DNA of 17,905 bases from Rickettsiales bacterium (GTDB taxonomy: Bacteria; Pseudomonadota; Alphaproteobacteria; Rickettsiales; JANQQO01). The translations under genes and the position numbers were made by a program. Below, one piece after another: positions 9,122 to 15,036 of the stretch; the first letter of the stretch is position 1, and every line of letters begins with the position of its first letter. The stretch spans positions 1-17,905 of the forward strand of contig JANQQO010000006.1 in NCBI GenBank assembly GCA_028289305.1, given 5' to 3'. The notes below the pieces were generated by a model. The model was not told where the DNA came from, ran no database searches, and saw only the letters and a list, made by a program, of their open reading frames with translations.

Positions 9122-10036
9122 ATGACGCAACAGCAGCATATCGCCGTACTAATGGGAGGGTTATCCAGTGAGCGTGATGTCTCGCTTTCCAGTGGCAACG
9201 CCGTTGCTGAAGCGCTCACTACGCTCGGTTACCGCGTTAGCGAAATCGATGTCGGTCGTGATGTTGCTGCGGTGCTCGCTGAGCTTGCACCAGATGTCGT
9301 CTTCAACGCGCTGCATGGCACCTATGGTGAAGATGGCTGCATCCAAGGCGTGTTGGAATTCCTGCAAATACCCTACACCCATTCCGGCGTCACTGCTGCT
9401 GCGGTCGCTATGGAAAAGCCATTAGCAAAGCGCGTCTTCGCACAAAGCGAGATTCGCTGTGCACCCGGAAAAGTAGTCACCGCCGAAGAAGCGCTCGCTG
9501 AGGATGTCTTGCCGAGGCCGTATGTGCTGAAACCCACCAATGATGGCTCCAGCGTCAACGTATTCATTGTACGAGAAAATGCCGATACCCCCTTTAGCAA
9601 AGAAAGCTTTACCCCAGGCGAGCTTCTTCTCGCCGAGCGCTATATCCCGGGCATGGAGCTCAGCGTTGCGGTGCTGCAGGATAAGCCGCTCGGCGTGATT
9701 GAGATTCGCCCTAAAGAAGGCTTCTATAACTATGCCAATAAATACACCAAAGGCATGACCGAATATATTATGCCTGCACCAGTGTCAGATACTATCTATA
9801 CAGAAGCCATGGAGATGGCGGCAAAGGCCCATCATGCGCTGGGCTGTCGTGGCGTAAGCCGTGCAGATATACGTTATGATAAACAGGGTGATGGCCAGCT
9901 TTATATGCTCGAGGTCAACACCCACCCAGGGATGACGCCACTTTCTCTTGTGCCACAAATTGCTGCGCATACAGGTATAACATTCCCTGATCTGGTAGAT
10001 ATATTAGTGAAGGAAGCCCGGTGTGATCACAGATGA
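9122..10036 (+). CDS. ddl: D-alanine--D-alanine ligase (Ddl)
   Basis: Ddl is an ATP-grasp ligase that makes the D-Ala-D-Ala dipeptide used by MurF. The protein has 304 residues, the usual size. It shows the N-terminal MGGLSSERDVSL (11-22, with E17 expected to bind the first D-Ala), ALHGTYGEDGCIQG (63-76), the ATP-grasp KPTNDGSSVNV (137-147), the omega-loop region FYNYANKYTKG (201-211), SRADIRYD (246-253) and the metal and substrate loop EVNTHPGMTPLSLVPQIA (264-281). A C-terminal D-Ala-D-Ala specificity is inferred from the tyrosine-containing loop and the dcw setting, not D-lactate. The ATG has no good ribosome binding site, and the stop overlaps ftsQ as ATGA. Confidence 0.96.
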   Translation: MTQQQHIAVLMGGLSSERDVSLSSGNAVAEALTTLGYRVSEIDVGRDVAAVLAELAPDVVFNALHGTYGEDGCIQGVLEFLQIPYTHSGVTAAAVAMEKPLAKRVFAQSEIRCAPGKVVTAEEALAEDVLPRPYVLKPTNDGSSVNVFIVRENADTPFSKESFTPGELLLAERYIPGMELSVAVLQDKPLGVIEIRPKEGFYNYANKYTKGMTEYIMPAPVSDTIYTEAMEMAAKAHHALGCRGVSRADIRYDKQGDGQLYMLEVNTHPGMTPLSLVPQIAAHTGITFPDLVDILVKEARCDHR

Positions 10037-10842
10037 ATCAAACCTTATCGCATAGCGCCACACATAAACTCACTCGCTATCGTCGTCTGCGCGTGTTATC
10101 GCGGCGCATCCGGCCAGCGCTCTGGATTTTCCTGGTAGTATTACTACTAGGCGGTGGCGTCTGGGCATTGCGTGCGGATGCACCTAACACGCTCTGGGCA
10201 CGTGGCGTGGATTGGCTGATAGACCAATCAGCAGGGCTTGGGCTCGTGGTGCATGATGTCTATATCAGCGGGCAAACCATGCTTGATGATACCACCTTGC
10301 AAAACACACTTACCGTCAAGCAAGGCATGCCCATACTCGCCATCGACCTGCCTGGTATGAAGCGTGATATTGAATCGCTCGGCTGGGTAAAGGAAGTCGT
10401 CATTGAGCGCAAACTGCCCAGCACGCTCCACATTCGCATTATCGAGCGCACACCCATCGCCGTCTGGCAGCATCAGAAACAGCTAAGCTTAATTGATAAA
10501 GAAGGTGCGGTTATTGAAGAAGGCGTGCGCGAGGAATATATGCGCCTTCCTATCCTGGTCGGAGAAGATGCGCATCTGCATGCCGCCACGCTTTTCGATT
10601 TTTTGCAACACGAACCCAGCCTATTTGAGCGCGTTTCTTCGGTCATCCGTATTGGCGGGCGCCGTTGGAATGTCCGTTTGCTGGGCGGTATCGAAATAAA
10701 ATTACCAGAAGAAAACCCTGAGGAAGCATGGCGGCGTTTAGCCATACTGCAAAAAGAGCAACATATCCTCGATCGACACATGCAGGTGCTTGATTTACGC
10801 ATTCCGGGTCGCCTGTTCTTCGAAGCGGAGGGTAGCCAGTGA
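10033..10842 (+). CDS. ftsQ: Cell division protein FtsQ
   Basis: FtsQ is a single-pass inner-membrane divisome protein whose periplasmic POTRA domain and beta domain hold the FtsB/FtsL complex. The 269-residue protein has a basic cytoplasmic N-terminus (residues 1-28, rich in Arg), one hydrophobic segment at about 29-46 (ALWIFLVVLLLGGGVWAL), a POTRA-like domain at about 72-140 (VHDVYISGQTMLD, then the ERKLPSTLHIRIIERTPIAVW stretch) and a C-terminal beta domain. The sequence family diverges fast, so the call rests on this architecture together with placement between ddl and ftsA. The ATG overlaps the ddl stop as ATGA and the TGA overlaps the GTG start of ftsA. Confidence 0.94.
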   Translation: MNQTLSHSATHKLTRYRRLRVLSRRIRPALWIFLVVLLLGGGVWALRADAPNTLWARGVDWLIDQSAGLGLVVHDVYISGQTMLDDTTLQNTLTVKQGMPILAIDLPGMKRDIESLGWVKEVVIERKLPSTLHIRIIERTPIAVWQHQKQLSLIDKEGAVIEEGVREEYMRLPILVGEDAHLHAATLFDFLQHEPSLFERVSSVIRIGGRRWNVRLLGGIEIKLPEENPEEAWRRLAILQKEQHILDRHMQVLDLRIPGRLFFEAEGSQ

Positions 10843-12089
10843 GAACAGGGGTTATCGCTACACTCGATATCGGCAGCAGCAAGGTCGTCTGCTTCATCGC
10901 AGAGGGCGATGCTAGCGGTGATGTCAAAATCTTAGGCATCGGCCACCAGGTATCACGCGGCGTACGCGGTGGTATCGTGATCGACATGAAGCAAGCAGAA
11001 GGGTCAATTGTAGAAGCTGTTCACGCCGCAGAGAAGATGGCCGGGGTAACGATCGATCGCGTGATGGTTAATATGGCCGGCAGTCATTTAACCTCCCACC
11101 ACCTGCAAGTAGAAACCAATATTTCCGGCCACGAAGTGACTGATCGCGATATCCAACATGTCATCAACGAAGGTTATAAGCATTTCGCCAAAGATGATCG
11201 CGAAATCCTTCACTGCATCCCAGTGCATTACAGCATCGATGATACTACCGGCATTGAAAATCCGCGCGGCATGTTGGGGGAGCGTTTGCGTACCCATCTC
11301 CATATCGTCACTGCCTCTGCTACTGCGGCGCATAATCTGGCGAATTGCCTCGGCCGCTGCCATCTCAATATTGAAGATACAATCGCCACGCCCTATGCCG
11401 CTGGCCTCGCCTGTTTAACGCGTGATGAAAAGAATCTGGGATCCATCCTACTTGATATTGGTGGTGGCAACACCGCGATTGCTGTGTTTACCAGTGGCCA
11501 GCTGGTCTATATCGATAGTATTCCGCTCGGCGGCATCCACGTCACGCGCGATATTGCGCATGGCCTTTCCACCTCGCTTTCCTATGCTGAGCGCATCAAA
11601 ACCCTCTATGGCAGCACTGTATCCACCACGTCGGATGAGTGGGATATGATCGATGTGCCGCAAACTGAAGGGTTTGAAGACGAGACTACAGATGCAGAGC
11701 TGGTGCAGATTTCCCGCGCCAAACTCACCGGCATCATCAAACCACGTATGGAAGAGATCATTGAAATGGCGCGTAAGAAGCTGGAAAAAAGCAGCGTTGC
11801 TGAATTGCTCGGCTCGCGCGTGATTCTCACCGGGGGTGCAAGCCAATTAGTGGGTGTGCGCGAGCTAGCCTCGCATATATTCGATCGCCAAGTGCGCATT
11901 GCCAAGCCTGAGCCGATGGAAGGACTGGCCGAATCGACCAAAGGCCCGGCTTTCTCTGTTGCGGTAGGCATGTTGCGCTATGCCATGGAGCAGGGGCCAG
12001 AAATGCTCGATCTTCCAGAAGAAACGAGTACTCCCGCCACAAAGAATTATCTCGGTCGTGTCGGACGCTGGCTCCAGCGCAATTTTTAG
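10839..12089 (+). CDS. ftsA: Cell division protein FtsA
   Basis: FtsA is an actin-like ATPase that anchors FtsZ filaments to the inner membrane and recruits later divisome proteins. The protein has 416 residues (E. coli 420). Actin-fold motifs are the phosphate 1 loop ATLDIGSSKVVCFIAE (7-22), the phosphate 2 loop LLDIGGGNTAIAVF (204-217) and the adenosine motif VILTGGASQLVGV (328-340). The extreme C-terminus, LGRVGRWLQRNF (405-416), is the expected membrane-targeting amphipathic helix. The start codon is GTG, in a GTGA overlap with the ftsQ stop; the next in-frame ATG would delete the phosphate 1 loop, so GTG is right. It is the last gene of the tightly packed block, followed by 154 bp before ftsZ. 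Confidence 0.97.
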   Translation: MRTGVIATLDIGSSKVVCFIAEGDASGDVKILGIGHQVSRGVRGGIVIDMKQAEGSIVEAVHAAEKMAGVTIDRVMVNMAGSHLTSHHLQVETNISGHEVTDRDIQHVINEGYKHFAKDDREILHCIPVHYSIDDTTGIENPRGMLGERLRTHLHIVTASATAAHNLANCLGRCHLNIEDTIATPYAAGLACLTRDEKNLGSILLDIGGGNTAIAVFTSGQLVYIDSIPLGGIHVTRDIAHGLSTSLSYAERIKTLYGSTVSTTSDEWDMIDVPQTEGFEDETTDAELVQISRAKLTGIIKPRMEEIIEMARKKLEKSSVAELLGSRVILTGGASQLVGVRELASHIFDRQVRIAKPEPMEGLAESTKGPAFSVAVGMLRYAMEQGPEMLDLPEETSTPATKNYLGRVGRWLQRNF

Positions 12090-12100
12090 CACCGAATAAA

Positions 12101-12122
12101 CACCTTATCGGCGATTGAGGTG
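12101..12122 (+). other. Hairpin in the ftsA-ftsZ gap
   Basis: CACCT (12101-12105) pairs with AGGTG (12118-12122), and inside it ATC pairs with GAT around a GGC loop. It lies just after the ftsA stop and has no T-run, so it may be a transcript 3'-end stabiliser or only a chance structure. Confidence 0.3.
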
Positions 12123-12134
12123 CAGAGAAAATGC

Positions 12135-12158
12135 AACCCAGGATAGTGCCGGGTTTTT
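12135..12158 (+). terminator. Weak intrinsic-terminator-like hairpin after ftsA
   Basis: AACCC-(A)-GG (12135-12142) pairs with CCGGGTT (12149-12155) around the loop ATAGTG, with one bulged A. The stem runs directly into a five-T stretch (12154-12158, two of which are in the stem). The stem is short, so it could be a partial terminator or attenuator lowering read-through from the mur/ftsQA block into ftsZ. This is inference from structure only. Confidence 0.35.
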
Positions 12159-12164
12159 GAAAAT

Positions 12165-12193
12165 TTGTGTGTACTAATCGGTTAAGATACTAT
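12165..12193 (+). promoter_or_regulatory. Candidate ftsZ promoter
   Basis: TTGTGT (12165-12170) and TACTAT (12188-12193) are separated by 17 bp, a sigma-70-like arrangement with a poor -35 and a fair -10. The same -10 hexamer occurs in the lpxC candidate promoter. Transcription would start near 12200, giving a leader of about 44 nt. The -10 sits inside a 15-bp inverted repeat. Confidence 0.35.
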
Positions 12194-12198
12194 ATCTT
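12184..12198. promoter_or_regulatory. 15-bp inverted repeat over the ftsZ -10
   Basis: AAGATA-CTA-TATCTT is a perfect 6-3-6 inverted repeat centred on the putative -10 of ftsZ. Position and symmetry suggest a repressor or activator operator for a dimeric protein. The cognate regulator cannot be named from this window. Confidence 0.35.
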
Positions 12199-12218
12199 GA
12201 TTTAGCCTGCGGCCGTTG

Positions 12219-12233
12219 TTAACACCGCCTTAA
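12219..12233. promoter_or_regulatory. CtrA-type binding site TTAA-N7-TTAA upstream of ftsZ
   Basis: TTAA (12219-12222) and TTAA (12230-12233) are exactly 7 bp apart, matching the full CtrA consensus of alphaproteobacteria. The site lies 10 bp before the ftsZ start codon and downstream of the candidate promoter, a position suited to repression. In Caulobacter, CtrA represses ftsZ; the same role here is inferred and needs a CtrA gene in the genome. Confidence 0.45.
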
Positions 12234-12240
12234 AGAGGAG
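12232..12240 (+). promoter_or_regulatory. Ribosome binding site of ftsZ
   Basis: AAAGAGGAG ends 3 nt before the ATG at 12244; its GAGG core is 5 nt away. It is among the strongest Shine-Dalgarno sequences in the window, in line with the high FtsZ level cells need. It overlaps the second half of the CtrA-type site and a GANTC site (GAGTC, 12238-12242). Confidence 0.7.
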
Positions 12241-12243
12241 TCT

Positions 12244-13743
12244 ATGAGCATCAACCTTCAGTTACCTAAGAAAAACAACCTAAAGCCATCGATTACGGTA
12301 TTTGGTGCAGGGGGAGCTGGAGGAAATGCGGTGAACAACATGATTAATGCCAAGCTAGAGGGCATCAATTTTGTTGTCGCCAACACCGATGCACAATCCC
12401 TAGAAAACAGCCGTGCGGAGCAACGCATTCAGCTGGGTGAGAACATCACCCAAGGCCTTGGCGCCGGCTCCTACCCAGAAGTAGGGAAAGCCGCGGCAGA
12501 AGAGGCGGTCGAACAAATCATGGACCATATCAATGGTAGCAATATGATCTTTATTGCCGCCGGTATGGGCGGCGGCACCGGCACAGGCGCTGCACCTGTT
12601 ATCGCACGTCTTGCCCGTGAGCAGGGCATCTTAACCGTAGCGGTGGTCACCAAGCCTTTCCATTTTGAAGGCTCGCACCGCATGCGCGTGGCCGAGCTTG
12701 GCCTCCAAGAGCTACAAAAATACGTTGATACGCTGATTGTTACGCCAAACCAAAATCTTTTCCGCATTGCCGATAAAAATACCAGTTTCCAAGACGCTTT
12801 CTCCATGGCGGATGATGTGCTGCGTGCCGGTGTGCAAGGCATTACCGACCTCATGGTGATGCCAGGCCTCATCAATCTCGACTTTTCTGATATCCGCTCG
12901 GTGATGGGTGAGATGGGTAAAGCCATGATGGGCACCGGCGAGGCGGAAGGTGATAATCGTGCTACGGGCGCTTCTGAAGCCGCCATTTCCAACCCATTGC
13001 TGGATAATGTGTCGATGCAAGGTGCGCGAGGCGTGCTGATCAATATTAGCGGTGGTGGTGATATGACGCTGTTCGAGGTTGATGAGGCTGCGAATCGCAT
13101 TCGGGAAGAGGTTGATCCTGAGGCGAATATCATTTTCGGTGCAACATTTGACCCCAATCTTGAAGGGAAAGTGCGTGTTTCTGTCGTCGCTACGGGCATT
13201 GATGCTGTGTCAGAAGCTGCTGCCCCACCTGCAGGAAGTGCAGCATCTGAAGAAGAAAAGGAAGAGCGCGCCTTTGGCCATATCCGTGAGCGTTTTTCCA
13301 TCATCGAAGGTATCACCTCGGATGAAGAATTTGAGCAGCCTGAGGCAGGGTTTTCTGAGCAAGAAAACGCTGATAGTGCCATAGAGGATGAAGGTACCTT
13401 TGTTGCGCCAGATCCGGTAGAGCCGCAGCAGCAGCCGGTCGCACCACAGTTTGCGTCTGCAGCAGCAGAGTCCAATGATGCAGAAGAAGGCGAGCTACCT
13501 TTCGCCAGCAATGCTACTAATGCTAGCCAAGAAGAAGCGCCGGAAAAACCTGCTGCACGCGGTCTCGGCATTTTTGGCCTCAGAGCAAAAAAAGCGGAAG
13601 CCGCTCCTGTAGAGGCGGAGGAAGGAAATAATGAACTCGAAGACATCCTCTCCTCCATACGCGTTAAAGAGCAAGAGGAAGAAGAGGGCGGCCTGCCGAA
13701 GGAGGATATTTTTGATATCCCCGCGTTCTTGCGCAGGAAATAG
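12244..13743 (+). CDS. ftsZ: Cell division GTPase FtsZ
   Basis: FtsZ is the tubulin-like GTPase that forms the Z-ring at the division site. The protein has 499 residues, about 115 more than E. coli but similar to Caulobacter. The GTPase core spans about 13-320: GAGGAGGNAVNNM (21-33), NTDAQSL (47-53), the tubulin signature GGGTGTGAAPVIA (109-121), TPNQNLFRI (167-175) and the T7 synergy loop NLDFSDI (211-217). A long, acidic, Gln/Ala/Glu-rich linker runs from about 321 to 485, with a basic island RGLGIFGLRAKK at 439-450. The conserved C-terminal peptide is EDIFDIPAFLRRK (487-499), the part that binds FtsA and other partners. The ATG at 12244 follows AAAGAGGAG closely. It has its own leader region and is probably transcribed from it as well as by read-through from ftsA. 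Confidence 0.98.
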   Translation: MSINLQLPKKNNLKPSITVFGAGGAGGNAVNNMINAKLEGINFVVANTDAQSLENSRAEQRIQLGENITQGLGAGSYPEVGKAAAEEAVEQIMDHINGSNMIFIAAGMGGGTGTGAAPVIARLAREQGILTVAVVTKPFHFEGSHRMRVAELGLQELQKYVDTLIVTPNQNLFRIADKNTSFQDAFSMADDVLRAGVQGITDLMVMPGLINLDFSDIRSVMGEMGKAMMGTGEAEGDNRATGASEAAISNPLLDNVSMQGARGVLINISGGGDMTLFEVDEAANRIREEVDPEANIIFGATFDPNLEGKVRVSVVATGIDAVSEAAAPPAGSAASEEEKEERAFGHIRERFSIIEGITSDEEFEQPEAGFSEQENADSAIEDEGTFVAPDPVEPQQQPVAPQFASAAAESNDAEEGELPFASNATNASQEEAPEKPAARGLGIFGLRAKKAEAAPVEAEEGNNELEDILSSIRVKEQEEEEGGLPKEDIFDIPAFLRRK

Positions 13744-13809
13744 CCACTCCTAGCGCCGCTTCCGCTATAACCCACTGCAAATCTGTAACAATTTGTAATA
13801 TACGCGCTA

Positions 13810-13839
13810 TTGCCGCTTTCTGGCGCTTTCTGCTACTAT
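13810..13839 (+). promoter_or_regulatory. Candidate lpxC promoter
   Basis: TTGCCG (13810-13815) and TACTAT (13834-13839) are 18 bp apart, and the -10 is preceded by TG at 13831-13832 (extended -10). Transcription would begin near 13846, about 18 nt before the first lpxC ATG or 42 nt before the second. The spacer contains two copies of GCTTTCTG. I see no convincing ftsZ terminator in this 120-bp gap, so read-through from ftsZ is also possible. Confidence 0.4.
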
Positions 13840-13863
13840 CACCTTAAATAAGCGTGTGGCGTA

Positions 13864-14793
13864 ATGAGCAAGAAAGTCTGCTATCAAATGTTTAACCCGT
13901 TCCAACATACATTAACCAATAGCGTAAGTTGCGCAGGTCTCGGCCTGCACACCGGGCAGCATGTGAATATGGTGCTGCGCCCCGCGCCGGAGGATACGGG
14001 TATTGTGTTCTGCCGCACCGATGTAAAAGATGCCGATCCCTTTGTTGCTGCGCATTATAAAAACGTCTCGAACACCATGCTCGGCACAACGGTGGAAAAT
14101 GCAGACGATATTTCCGTCGCCACCATTGAACACCTTATGGCAGCGTTCTGGGGCTGCAATATCGATAACGCCTTGGTAGAGCTTGATGGTCCAGAAATCC
14201 CCATCATGGATGGCAGCTCAGAGCCGTTCGTTTTCTTGATCGAATGTGCCGGCGTCAGCAAACAGCGCAAGCACCGTCGCGTTATTGAGGTGCTAAAAAC
14301 CGTGGAAGTAGAAGAAGCGAATAAACGCGTGGCGATCATGCCGGCGGATAGTTTTTCTGTTAGCCTAGAAATTGATTACGGCGATGACGTCGTCGATCAA
14401 CAGCACTGCCTGTTTGATTCTGCCGATGTCTCCTTTAAAACTGATCTGTGCCGCGCCCGCTCATTTTGTTTTGAGCATGAAGTCTCTGCCATGCAGGAGA
14501 AGGGCTTGGCGCAAGGCGGTTCTTTGGATAATGCCATTGTGGTTGGTAAAGATGGCGTACTTAATAAAGAGGGCTTACGCTATCATGATGAGTTTGTCCG
14601 CCACAAAGTGCTTGATTGCATCGGCGATTTTTACCTCACCGGTGCGTTATTGCAGGGCCGTTTCCACGGCTTCCGCTCTGGCCATGCGTTGAACAACAAA
14701 TTGCTCCACGCCTTCTTTGCCGATAAAAACGCCTGGCGCGAAATCAAAGTGCCAGAAACTCCGGCGATTATCACTTCTCCCGGCACGGCGTAA
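13864..14793 (+). CDS. lpxC: UDP-3-O-acyl-N-acetylglucosamine deacetylase (LpxC)
   Basis: LpxC is the zinc-dependent deacetylase that carries out the first committed step of lipid A synthesis in the cytoplasm. From the first ATG it has 309 residues (E. coli 305). Motifs are GLGLHTG (25-31), LRPAPEDTGIVF (38-49), TIEHLMAA (87-94, with catalytic E89 and zinc ligand H90), DGPEIPIMDGSS (108-119), ARSFCF (198-203), HKVLDCIGDFYL (247-258, zinc ligands H247 and D251) and GFRSGHALNN (269-278, H274). All catalytic positions are present. Neither start has a good ribosome binding site. A second ATG at 13888 gives 301 residues starting MFNPFQHTL, closer to where family similarity begins, so the first eight residues are uncertain. 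It implies an outer membrane with lipopolysaccharide. Confidence 0.97.
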   Translation: MSKKVCYQMFNPFQHTLTNSVSCAGLGLHTGQHVNMVLRPAPEDTGIVFCRTDVKDADPFVAAHYKNVSNTMLGTTVENADDISVATIEHLMAAFWGCNIDNALVELDGPEIPIMDGSSEPFVFLIECAGVSKQRKHRRVIEVLKTVEVEEANKRVAIMPADSFSVSLEIDYGDDVVDQQHCLFDSADVSFKTDLCRARSFCFEHEVSAMQEKGLAQGGSLDNAIVVGKDGVLNKEGLRYHDEFVRHKVLDCIGDFYLTGALLQGRFHGFRSGHALNNKLLHAFFADKNAWREIKVPETPAIITSPGTA

Positions 14794-14811
14794 ACTCCTC
14801 TAAATGAAGCT

Positions 14812-14832
14812 CCACAGGGCAGCGCCCTGTGG
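14812..14832 (+). other. Perfect 9-bp hairpin after lpxC
   Basis: CCACAGGGC (14812-14820) and GCCCTGTGG (14824-14832) pair perfectly around the triloop AGC, 18 bp after the lpxC stop. It is followed by TATTATGTTT rather than a T-run, so it looks more like a 3'-end stabiliser or weak terminator. ATGAAGCT directly before it (14804-14811) can also pair with AGCTTCAT (14853-14860), making a longer nested structure. Confidence 0.6.
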
Positions 14833-14847
14833 TATTATGTTTAATGC

Positions 14848-14887
14848 AAAAAAGCTTCATCGCGCCGTAGCTTAAAGAAGCTTTTTT
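14848..14887 (+). terminator. Intrinsic terminator downstream of lpxC
   Basis: Six A then GCTTC (14848-14858) is perfectly complementary to GAAGC then six T (14877-14887), an 11-bp stem around an 18-nt loop. A tighter alternative is AGCTT-AAAG-AAGCT (14869-14882) followed by five more T. Either folds into a rho-independent terminator on the plus strand; the A-run also gives a T-run on the minus strand, so it could act in both directions. Confidence 0.6.
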
Positions 14888-14892
14888 ACATG

Positions 14893-14974
14893 AAAAACCC
14901 GCCTTCGCCAAGGCTTCGGCGCGGTCACGCCACGCTAGAATCCACGGGGCAGACCCCGCGGTTAAGCGTAGGCG
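14893..14974 (-). repeat. GC-rich palindromic element, possible minus-strand small RNA
   Basis: Two stem structures stand side by side. The larger pairs CGCCACGCT (14928-14936) with AGCGT-A-GGCG (14965-14974), enclosing CCACGGGG-CAGA-CCCCGCGG (14942-14961, one mismatch). The smaller, 14898-14924, is a GCC/GGC stem with an internal loop. Read on the minus strand, the smaller hairpin is followed directly by five T (14897-14893), which looks like an intrinsic terminator. It may be a dispersed REP-like palindromic repeat or the body of a small RNA of about 100 nt; the sequence alone does not decide. Confidence 0.4.
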
Positions 14975-15036
14975 GATAACCGGCTCCGGCCAGAAAACGT
15001 TTTATATTACCGCCGCTTTGTGCTACGAAACACTCT

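Larger units (their letters stand above)
14794..15036. other. Structured lpxC-bamD intergenic region
   Basis: The 243-bp gap has no credible ORF and is dense in inverted repeats. From left to right it holds a 9-bp hairpin (14812-14832), an 11-bp stem terminator (14848-14887), a GC-rich double hairpin (14898-14974), CCGG repeats near 14980, and an AT-rich patch with the palindrome AAAACGTTTT (14994-15003) and -10-like hexamers on both strands (TATATT at 15003-15008 on plus, TATAAA at 15006-15001 on minus). A bamD promoter is expected here because a terminator precedes it, but I find no convincing -35. Confidence 0.6.

Noticed and set aside
12471..13775. A 434-codon open frame on the minus strand across ftsZ
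   Set aside because: It is antisense to a clear ftsZ and its product is a Ser/Ala/Pro-rich low-complexity sequence with no recognisable domain, as expected from the codon bias of the sense gene.
13776..13796. CAAAT...ATTTG inverted repeat in the ftsZ-lpxC gap
   Set aside because: The arms are only 5 bp in an AT-rich stretch with no T-run or promoter context, so chance is the simplest reading.
14860..14900. Possible tRNA or other standard RNA gene after lpxC
   Set aside because: I find no cloverleaf, no TTCGA-type T-arm and no CCA end; the pairing is explained by the terminator hairpins.
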